DNA of 36,047 nucleotides, taken from positions 1 to 36,047 of the forward strand of contig NZ_JUUZ01000009.1 of NCBI RefSeq assembly GCF_001074155.1. Direction: 5' to 3'. Below the pieces are notes generated by a model. It searched no databases and was not told where the DNA came from. It saw only the letters and a list, made by a program, of their open reading frames with translations. Origin of the DNA: Streptococcus pseudopneumoniae. GTDB lineage: Bacteria; Bacillota; Bacilli; Lactobacillales; Streptococcaceae. A program made the position numbers and the translations under genes. Below, piece by piece: positions 20,707 to 26,573 of the stretch (positions within the stretch are counted from its first letter, which is position 1; the number at the start of each line of letters is the position of its first letter).

Positions 20707-20922
20707 ATGTTTCATGTGATCGATGAGGAAGTAAGTCTGAGAGTAGAAATTGCGGAAGCGAAATATTTAATCCACTTTAGAGAACGATTTCCGTCAGATA
20801 TTTTTTTTGAGGACGAGATAGATTCTGTAATCGCTGAAAAAATTGAAAAGGCGGTTGAAAAATGTATATCTCAAAATAAACCTTATGTAACACCAGATGG
20901 ATACGAAGACCGTCTTTATTAA
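20707..20922 (+). CDS. Small acidic protein, candidate immunity to the MuF toxin domain
   Basis: 71 residues, acidic, largely helical (MFHVIDEEVSLRVEIAEAKY; SDIFFEDEIDSVIAEKIEKAV), with AAAGGAG before the ATG. It starts one base after the MuF-zincin gene, and a strong terminator follows. In polymorphic toxin systems the immunity gene lies directly downstream and is small, which is the only basis for this call. No cysteine or membrane segment. A small structural protein is the alternative. Confidence 0.5.
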   Translation: MFHVIDEEVSLRVEIAEAKYLIHFRERFPSDIFFEDEIDSVIAEKIEKAVEKCISQNKPYVTPDGYEDRLY

Positions 20923-20925
20923 TGT

Positions 20926-20950
20926 AGCACTCGAAAGGGTGCTTTTATTT
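20926..20950 (+). terminator. Intrinsic terminator after the MuF/immunity pair
   Basis: AGCACTC-GAAA-GGGTGCT (7-bp stem with a stable C(GAAA)G loop), then TTTATTTT. It separates the toxin pair from the large terminase gene inside the presumed late operon. Confidence 0.88.
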
Positions 20951-20961
20951 TGCATTAGTTT

Positions 20962-20975
20962 AGGAGGTGATCCAG
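20962..20975 (+). promoter_or_regulatory. Fourteen-base match to the 16S rRNA 3' end
   Basis: AGGAGGTGATCCAG is the exact complement of the 16S tail CTGGATCACCTCCT. No start codon lies at normal spacing; the terminase ATG at 21028 is 52 bases further on and has its own AAAGG. A GTG inside the match (20967) opens a 15-codon frame (VIQYLPATGLSCKYD) that stops at 21012-21014 beside the terminase ribosome site, so a coupled leader peptide or a remnant of a lost gene is possible. Confidence 0.4.
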
Positions 20976-21027
20976 TATCTCCCAGCGACAGGGTTATCAT
21001 GCAAATACGATTGAAAGGATTTAAAGT

Positions 21028-22434
21028 ATGGCCAAGTTAGGCAGTCAAAATCCTACGGAATCGGTAATTTTAAAATACGTCAAGAAAAAATCCAGAGCAA
21101 AAGAAGCGATAGATATCTACGAAAAAACTGGCCTTGGATGTTACAAATGGCAAATTAACTTATTAGAACCTATTATGGCTGTCGACAAAGACGGGCTATG
21201 GATACATCAAAAGTTTGGTTATTCAATCCCTCGTCGTAATGGTAAATCAGAAATTCTATACATGTTAGAATTATGGGGTTTACACCATGGTTTAAACATA
21301 CTTCATACTGCTCACCGTATTTCAACATCTCATTCATCTTTTGAAAAGGTCAAAAGGTACCTTGAAAAAATGGGATATAAAGATGGTGAGCATTTTAATT
21401 CTATTCGTGCTAAAGGGCAGGAAAGAATTGAGTTGTATGAAACAGGTGGAGTTGTGCAATTCCGAACCAGAACATCAAATGGTGGTCTTGGTGAAGGATT
21501 CGACTTACTCATTATTGACGAGGCGCAGGAGTACACAAAAGAGCAAGAATCTGCTCTGAAATATACAGTTACGGATAGTGATAACCCGATGACTGTGATG
21601 TGTGGTACACCACCTACTCCAGTATCAAACGGTACAGTCTTCACTGATTACCGTAAGGCTTGCTTGTTTGGGAAGGGTAAGTATTCAGGGTGGGCTGAAT
21701 GGTCTGTTCCTGAAGAAAGAGAAATAGATGATGTGGAAGCATGGTATGCAACCAATCCATCTATGGGATACCACTTAAACGAGCGTAAAATTGAAGCCGA
21801 GTTAGGTGATGATAAGTTAGACCATAATGTACAGCGTTTAGGTTTTTGGCCACAATATAACCAAAAATCAGCCATATCTGAAACAGAGTGGAATGAGTTG
21901 GAAGTGTCGCCAATTCCTGAATTTACAGGAAAGTTATTTGTCGGCATCAAGTATGGTCAAGATGGCGCAAATGTCGCTTTAAGCGTGGCAGTTCGCACAG
22001 TAGATGATCGTGTGTTTGTTGAAACAATTGACTGTCAGTCGGTCAGAAATGGCAATGAATGGATTGTTGATTTTCTAAAACGTGCATCAGTAGCAACCGT
22101 AGTGGTAGATGGTGCAAGTGGTCAGAAAATCCTCGATGAAGAACTGAAAGATTATAAAATAAAGAATGTAATCTTACCAACAGTAAAAGAAATCATCGTA
22201 GCCAATTCAATGTGGGAACAAGGTATCTATCAAAAAACCTTATGCCATAGTGGACAGCCATCATTGAAGAAAGTTGCAACAAACTGTGAGAAAAGAAACA
22301 TCGGTTCAAACGGTGGCTTTGGTTATCGTTCTCATTTTGCTGATATGGATATTTCTTTGATGGATAGCGCCTTGCTTGCGCATTGGGCTTGTGTTACAAC
22401 CAAACCTAAGAAAAAGCAAAAAATCAGTTATTAA
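21028..22434 (+). CDS. terL: Terminase large subunit
   Basis: A 468-residue packaging motor. Walker A is PRRNGKSE (68-75), with Arg-rich variant typical of TerL, Walker B is LLIIDEAQE (about 162-170), and the coupling motif CGTPPTP follows. The C-terminal RNase H-like nuclease has acidic residues in YGQDGANVAL, VVVDGASGQ and FADMDISLMDSALLAHW. It pumps DNA through the portal and cuts at cos. ATG behind GAAAGG. It lies after the portal and MuF genes, and no small terminase gene was recognised nearby. Confidence 0.93.
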   Translation: MAKLGSQNPTESVILKYVKKKSRAKEAIDIYEKTGLGCYKWQINLLEPIMAVDKDGLWIHQKFGYSIPRRNGKSEILYMLELWGLHHGLNILHTAHRISTSHSSFEKVKRYLEKMGYKDGEHFNSIRAKGQERIELYETGGVVQFRTRTSNGGLGEGFDLLIIDEAQEYTKEQESALKYTVTDSDNPMTVMCGTPPTPVSNGTVFTDYRKACLFGKGKYSGWAEWSVPEEREIDDVEAWYATNPSMGYHLNERKIEAELGDDKLDHNVQRLGFWPQYNQKSAISETEWNELEVSPIPEFTGKLFVGIKYGQDGANVALSVAVRTVDDRVFVETIDCQSVRNGNEWIVDFLKRASVATVVVDGASGQKILDEELKDYKIKNVILPTVKEIIVANSMWEQGIYQKTLCHSGQPSLKKVATNCEKRNIGSNGGFGYRSHFADMDISLMDSALLAHWACVTTKPKKKQKISY

Positions 22435-22439
22435 AAACA

Positions 22440-22464
22440 AGTAGTCTTACGACTGCTTTTTTTT
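22440..22464 (+). terminator. Intrinsic terminator after the large terminase gene
   Basis: AGTAGTC-TTAC-GACTGCT (7-bp stem with one G-U), then eight U. It separates terL from the scaffold and capsid genes. A second small hairpin (CTGC/GCAG, 22481-22495) follows, just before the scaffold ribosome site. Confidence 0.85.
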
Positions 22465-22513
22465 ATATAAAAATACCGAACTGCCGGGGAAGCAGGAGAA
22501 AGGAGACATGAGA

Positions 22514-22969
22514 ATGTCAGAATTTAAACCAATCGAAACACAAGAAGAACTCGACCACATCATTAAAGAACGTATCAGACGTGAGCGTGAGAAATTTAGT
22601 GATTATGAAGATTTAAAAACTCGTGTTTCAGAACTAGAAACGGAAAACAACGGATTGAAGACAACCATTGGTGATTTCAATCAATCAAAGGAAGACACTG
22701 AAAAAATGATTGCTGATCTACAAGCACAGGTAACTGGTTTTGAGTCAAGTGCTTTACGTACGAGAATCGCTTTACAGAATGGTTTGCCTTTTGATTTTGC
22801 TGACCGTTTACAAGGAACCGATGAAGAAAGTCTAAATGCGGATGCAGAGCGTTTAGCTGGATTTATCAGAACAAGTGCACCAGTTGCACCAATGAAAAAT
22901 CTCGAACCAGAAGTTGGAGATACCAAATATTTACAAATGAAGCAAATGCTTCAAGGATTAACTAATTAA
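22514..22969 (+). CDS. Capsid scaffolding protein (DUF4355/Gp20 type)
   Basis: 151 residues from the ATG at 22514, eight bases after AGGAG; the ATG at 22508 is too close to that site. The chain is mostly coiled coil (about 18-80, RIRREREKFSDYEDLKTRV, ETENNGLKTTIGDF, EDTEKMIADLQAQV), then ALRTRIALQNGLPFDFADRLQG, the usual end of DUF4355 scaffolds. It lies directly before the major capsid gene, as scaffolds do, and would be needed for procapsid assembly. Confidence 0.85.
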   Translation: MSEFKPIETQEELDHIIKERIRREREKFSDYEDLKTRVSELETENNGLKTTIGDFNQSKEDTEKMIADLQAQVTGFESSALRTRIALQNGLPFDFADRLQGTDEESLNADAERLAGFIRTSAPVAPMKNLEPEVGDTKYLQMKQMLQGLTN

Positions 22970-22985
22970 AAGGAGAATAATAAAA

Positions 22986-23882
22986 ATGGCAGATAATTCA
23001 CTTAAACAATCAACACTTTTCAAACCTGAACTCGTAAAAGAACTTATTTCAAAAATACAAGGGCGCTCTGTTCTTGCTAAACTTTCAAACCAAACACCAA
23101 TTCCATTTAACGGTGTAGAACAATTCATTTTCAACCTAGAAGGTAATGCACAAATCGTAGGTGAAGGTGAACAAAAAGGAGCTGGTAAAGCACTTCTTAC
23201 ATCTAAGGTAATTAAACCTCTTAAATTTGTTTATCAAGCACGTATCACTGATGAATTTAAGTATGCTTCAGAAGCAAAACAAATCGAATATCTTTCACAA
23301 TTTGCAGATGGATTTGCTAAGAAAATTGCAGAAGCTTTTGATATCGCAGCTATCCACGGGCTTGAACCAAAAGGTCTTACAAATGCTTCATTTAAAGAAA
23401 CTAACTCATTTGATGGTGTGGTCACTGGAAGTGTAGTTACTTATGCAGAAGATAAGGTTGAAGAAAACATTGAAACAGCGGTTCAAACAATCGTGGCTAA
23501 AGGCGGAGAAGTAACAGGACTTGCTCTTTCACCAGCGGCAGGGCAAGCACTTGCCAAGATTAAAGTAAATGGTGTAGCACAATACCCAGAGTTCCGTTTT
23601 GGTCAAAACCCAGATTCATTCTACGGTATGAAATCAGATATCAATAAAACTCTTACTACAGTAGGTAGCGCTGGAGAAACTGACCACGCTATCGTGGGTG
23701 ACTTCCAAAATCGTTTCAAATGGGGATATGCTGAAAACATTCCTATGGAAATTATCGAATACGGGGATCCAGATGGTGCAGGTCGTGACTTGAAAGCTTA
23801 CAATGAAATCTTGCTACGTGCTGAAGCGTTCATTGGATGGGGTATCCTTGATGCTGATGCTTTTGCGCGTGTGAAAGCGTAG
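22986..23882 (+). CDS. Major capsid protein (HK97 fold)
   Basis: 298 residues. The order of segments fits the HK97-fold phage capsid family: an N-arm LVKELISKIQGRSVLAKLSNQ, an E-loop strand pair (FIFNLEGNAQIVGEGEQK), spine helix YLSQFADGFAKKIAEAFDIAAI, and C-terminal AYNEILLRAEAFIGWGILDADAFARV. No long N-terminal delta domain, consistent with a separate scaffold upstream. Strong AAGGAG. Codon use is biased to major codons, as expected for an abundant protein. It ends in TAG. Confidence 0.93.
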   Translation: MADNSLKQSTLFKPELVKELISKIQGRSVLAKLSNQTPIPFNGVEQFIFNLEGNAQIVGEGEQKGAGKALLTSKVIKPLKFVYQARITDEFKYASEAKQIEYLSQFADGFAKKIAEAFDIAAIHGLEPKGLTNASFKETNSFDGVVTGSVVTYAEDKVEENIETAVQTIVAKGGEVTGLALSPAAGQALAKIKVNGVAQYPEFRFGQNPDSFYGMKSDINKTLTTVGSAGETDHAIVGDFQNRFKWGYAENIPMEIIEYGDPDGAGRDLKAYNEILLRAEAFIGWGILDADAFARVKA

Positions 23883-23889
23883 GTATTGG

Positions 23890-24003
23890 ATGGCATTATA
23901 CCAAGATAAAAAGACAGGTGTAATCATCTCAACAGAATGCGAAGTTTCAGGAGATTGGGAACTTGTCGTAGAAAAGAAAAAAGCTAAAGCTAAAGAGGAA
24001 TAA
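23890..24003 (+). CDS. Small head-region protein, 37 residues
   Basis: MALYQDKKTGVIISTECEVSGDWELV followed by a Lys/Ala/Glu-rich tail (EKKKAKAKEE). Short proteins of this form with a beta hairpin and basic tail follow the capsid gene in many streptococcal phages. Its function is unknown. The ribosome site is weak (TAGG), so coupling to the capsid gene is likely. Confidence 0.65.
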   Translation: MALYQDKKTGVIISTECEVSGDWELVVEKKKAKAKEE

Positions 24004-24005
24004 GA

Positions 24006-24401
24006 ATGAAGAACTTTGCAACAGTTGAAGAATTAGAAGTCTTGTGGCGAACGTTAAAATTCGATGAACGTAAACGAGCTGAAGCACTGTTGGAAGTTGT
24101 ATCAAATAACCTACGTGTTGAAGCTAGAAAAATTGGCAAAGATTTAGACATTTTAGTTAGTGAAGATTCATCTTATGCCAGTGTTGTAAAATCCGTAACA
24201 GTCGATGTTGTCGCTCGTACTTTAATGACTTCTACTGACCAGGAACCAATGACTCAATTCGCTGAAAGTGCATTAGGCTATTCAGTAAGTGGATCATATC
24301 TAGTCCCTGGTGGAGGTCTCTTTATCAAGGACTCGGAATTAAAACGTCTCGGTCTCAAGAAACAAAGATATGGGGTGATTGATATTTATGGGACGGATTA
24401 A
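24006..24401 (+). CDS. Head-tail connector, Gp15/Gp19-like adaptor
   Basis: 131 residues with the phage Gp19/Gp15/Gp42 pattern: ATVEELEVLWRTLKFDERKRAEALLEVVSNNLRVEARK, then SVTVDVVARTLM and an end with SALGYSVSGSYLVPGGGLFIKDSELKRLGL. This adaptor ring attaches to the portal after DNA filling. GAGG precedes the ATG. The first of four small connector genes in the expected head-to-tail order. Confidence 0.82.
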   Translation: MKNFATVEELEVLWRTLKFDERKRAEALLEVVSNNLRVEARKIGKDLDILVSEDSSYASVVKSVTVDVVARTLMTSTDQEPMTQFAESALGYSVSGSYLVPGGGLFIKDSELKRLGLKKQRYGVIDIYGTD

Positions 24402-24726
24402 AGGAATTACAATAACATTATTGGATACGATTGAAGATGGAAAGGATGACTTTGGTCATCCTATCTATCGTGAAACTGAAATCCAAGTGGAAAATGTACT
24501 AGTAGCACCATCATCAACAGATGATGTGACCACACAAGTGAACTTAACAGGAAAAAAAGCTGAATATACTTTAGGTATTCCAAAAGGAGACCAGCGCGAC
24601 TGGAAAGAAAAAACAGTCATATTCTTTGGTCGCAAGTGGCGCACAATCGGTATTCCTTTAGAGGGTATCGAAGCCATGATACCACTGGATTGGAACAAGA
24701 AAGTGATGGTTGAAACTTATGAGTAA
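24388..24726 (+). CDS. Head closure / head-tail joining protein
   Basis: 112 residues from the ATG at 24388, nine bases after GGGGTGA. Beta-rich: ITITLLDTIEDGKDDFGHPIYRE, VENVLVAPSSTDD, KKAEYTLGIPKGD and KTVIFFGRKWRTIGIP. This is the usual form of the stopper (Gp16-like) protein in siphophages. It overlaps its neighbour on both sides, as connector genes do. Confidence 0.75.
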   Translation: MGRIKGITITLLDTIEDGKDDFGHPIYRETEIQVENVLVAPSSTDDVTTQVNLTGKKAEYTLGIPKGDQRDWKEKTVIFFGRKWRTIGIPLEGIEAMIPLDWNKKVMVETYE

Positions 24727-24955
24727 AATGAAATTCAATTTAAATCCATCTGGTGTTTCAGCGCTTTTACGTTCTGGAGAAATGCAGAGTCTATTAACAG
24801 AAAAAGGTCAAGCAGTGGCAAAACGTGCAGGAGAAGGATTTGAATTAAAAGTATCTCCTGGTCAAAAACGTGCTAGTGCTACGATAAGTACAACCGATAT
24901 AAAAAGCATGAAAAAAAATGCTAAACACAATATTTTACTAAAGGCACTAAAATGA
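24719..24955 (+). CDS. Small connector-region protein, 78 residues
   Basis: ATG at 24719, overlapping the previous gene by 8 bp. MSKMKFNLNPSGVSALLRSGEMQSLLTEKGQAVAKRAGEGFEL resembles the N-terminal half of HK97 gp10-like tail-completion proteins, which are usually longer. It occupies the gp10 position. A short form or a distinct minor protein are both possible. Confidence 0.6.
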   Translation: MSKMKFNLNPSGVSALLRSGEMQSLLTEKGQAVAKRAGEGFELKVSPGQKRASATISTTDIKSMKKNAKHNILLKALK

Positions 24956-25287
24956 TTGAACTTGTCATAAAAAAATTTTTAGACGTGAACTTAAATGTTC
25001 CGTCTTTTTTTGAACATAAAAAAGATATGCCAGAAAGTTTTGTAATCATTGAAAAAACTGGAAGTGGTGGTAGCGACTACACACACTCTGCCACATTTGC
25101 TTTTCAGAGTTATGCGCCATCACTTCAAAAATCTGCGGAGTTAAATGAGCTTGTCAAAAAGACAGTTGAACAGCTCGTAACGGTTAATGAAGTGAGTGGA
25201 GTACATCATAACAGTGATTACAACTTTACGGATACAGAAACGAAAAAATATCGTTATCAAGCAGTCTACGATATTAATTATTTTTAA
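24952..25287 (+). CDS. Tail terminator-like protein
   Basis: 111 residues joined by ATGA overlap. MIELVIKKFLDVNLNVPSFFEHKKDMPESFVIIEKTGSGG has the alpha/beta pattern of tail terminator proteins (lambda gpU-like), with SATFAFQSYAPSLQKSAELNELVKKTVEQL and a closing KYRYQAVYDINYF strand. It lies just before the tail tube gene, the standard position. Confidence 0.78.
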   Translation: MIELVIKKFLDVNLNVPSFFEHKKDMPESFVIIEKTGSGGSDYTHSATFAFQSYAPSLQKSAELNELVKKTVEQLVTVNEVSGVHHNSDYNFTDTETKKYRYQAVYDINYF

Positions 25288-25299
25288 CAGGAGGAACTC

Positions 25300-25899
25300 A
25301 TGGGTTCAGAAACAGAAGAAAGAGGAGAAAATCGAATGGTTACAACAGCAGCATCATCAGCAAACGTAACAGCAGCAAAACCGAATATCAGTGGAGCGGT
25401 ATCAAGTGCACCACTTAAAACAGCATTACCACAAAATGCTAAGACTGCGCTTAATGAAGCTTTTAAAACTTTGGGGTATATCTCTGAAGATGGATTGACA
25501 AATGAAAACTCTCCAGAAAGCGAAGAAGTCAAAGCGTGGGGTGGACAAACAGTATTGTCATCTCAAACTGACAAAAAAGATACATTCAAATTTAAGTTGA
25601 TTGAAAGCTTGAATGTTGAAGTCTTGAAAGAAGTTTATGGTGTAGATAATGTAACAGGAACACTTGAAGCAGGTATCACAGTAAAAGCTAATGCGAATGA
25701 ATTGCCAGAGCATAGCCTTGTAATTGATATGATGTTGAAGAATGGATCAGTTAAACGTATTGTTATCCCTCGTGGTAAAGTGAGTGAGATTGGAGAAATC
25801 GGATACAAAGACGGTGAACCAATTGGTTATGAATTGACAATCACAGCATTGCCAGACGACCAAGGGAATACTCACTACGAATACATGCAAGGAGCATAA
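25300..25899 (+). CDS. Major tail tube protein
   Basis: 199 residues if started at the ATG at 25300 behind AGGAGG. A second in-frame ATG at 25336 also has a good AGAGGAG eight bases before it and would give 187 residues; the first 12 residues (MGSETEERGENR) are unlike the rest and contain that second ribosome site. The body has tail tube features: GYISEDGLTNENSPESEEVKAWGG, TDKKDTFKFKLIE and a closing YELTITALPDDQGN. Strong codon bias, as for an abundant protein. Confidence 0.85.
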   Translation: MGSETEERGENRMVTTAASSANVTAAKPNISGAVSSAPLKTALPQNAKTALNEAFKTLGYISEDGLTNENSPESEEVKAWGGQTVLSSQTDKKDTFKFKLIESLNVEVLKEVYGVDNVTGTLEAGITVKANANELPEHSLVIDMMLKNGSVKRIVIPRGKVSEIGEIGYKDGEPIGYELTITALPDDQGNTHYEYMQGA

Positions 25900-25902
25900 T
25901 AT

Positions 25903-26178
25903 ATGTCGAAAACAATTAAAGGGAAAACTCCATCAGGATTTAAGTTTGAAATTTCAGAGCGTAGGCTGAATAACTACGAACTATTGGAATTAATTGGCGA
26001 GGTTGATGAAGGGAATGGACAAGCGTTCCCTAAAGTCTTAAAACTTCTTTTTGGAGAAGAACAAGCCAAAGCATTTAAAGATCATCTGCGTGAAGAAGAC
26101 GGCATCATCCCTAACGAAAAAATTGCAGACGAATTGAAAGCAGTTTTTGAAACTGTTCAAGAAGTAAAAAAATCCTAA
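25903..26178 (+). CDS. Tail assembly chaperone, upstream frame (gpG-like)
   Basis: 91 residues: FKFEISERRLNNYELLELIGEVDEGN, FPKVLKLLFGEEQAKAFKDHLRE and a C-terminal helix. It is the gpG equivalent, located between tail tube and tape measure. Two codons before its stop lies the slippery run A_AAA_AAA (26166-26172) in the correct phase for a -1 shift into the next frame. Ribosome site GGAG. Confidence 0.88.
   Translation: MSKTIKGKTPSGFKFEISERRLNNYELLELIGEVDEGNGQAFPKVLKLLFGEEQAKAFKDHLREEDGIIPNEKIADELKAVFETVQEVKKS
26166..26172 (+). other. -1 programmed frameshift site A_AAA_AAA
   Basis: Seven A in the X_XXY_YYZ phase: the zero-frame codons AAA (26167-26169) and AAA (26170-26172) are preceded by A. 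After slippage the next codon is ATC at 26172, and the frame runs through ILILAQ into the 26190 ORF without a stop. This is the lambda G/GT arrangement. Confidence 0.88.
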
Positions 26179-26189
26179 TCCTTGCGCAG

Positions 26190-26573
26190 ATGATAAAGCT
26201 AGATGAAGATGCTCTAATCTGTGATTTAGCTGAAACTTATAATATATACGATTATAAGCAGCTACCTCTATCAAAGGTAGCTGTTTTTTCGTATGGTTTA
26301 AGAGATGATTCAAGAATTAAGAAATTAATGTCTGACCAAATAGTTTCACTAGACACCTTGTTATTGTCTTTGATGGTTGACAAGTTATCACTTTCTTTAT
26401 GGTTGCAAACCAAAGACGGTCAGAAAGGTATCAACCAACCAAAATCAATAGCAAGTCAATTTATTCACAGGGAAGAAAAAGAAGAAGATAGAGACTATCT
26501 AGTTTTCCAATCTGGCGAGGAATTTGAAAGATGTTACAAAGAACGTTTAGCCAGTTTAGGAGGTGATGACTAA
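26190..26573 (+). CDS. Tail assembly chaperone, frameshift extension (gpT-like)
   Basis: 127 codons from the first ATG, but that ATG has no ribosome site (CTTGCGCAG precedes it), and the frame is open back to the slippery heptamer, so it is most likely made only as the C-terminal part of a G-T fusion of about 223 residues. Content: ICDLAETYNIYDYKQLPLSKVAVF, then helical; ends LASLGGDD within the AGGAGGTGATGA ribosome site of the tape measure gene. An intrinsic-terminator-like hairpin lies inside it (26259-26289). Confidence 0.85.
   Translation: MIKLDEDALICDLAETYNIYDYKQLPLSKVAVFSYGLRDDSRIKKLMSDQIVSLDTLLLSLMVDKLSLSLWLQTKDGQKGINQPKSIASQFIHREEKEEDRDYLVFQSGEEFERCYKERLASLGGDD
26259..26289 (+). terminator. 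Terminator-like hairpin inside the gpT frame
   Basis: CAGCTACCT (26259-26267) pairs perfectly with AGGTAGCTG (26275-26283) around CTATCAA, and TTTTTT follows. All the marks of an intrinsic terminator, placed within coding sequence ahead of the tape measure. It may be masked by translating ribosomes or used to lower tail-tip gene expression. Confidence 0.65.
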
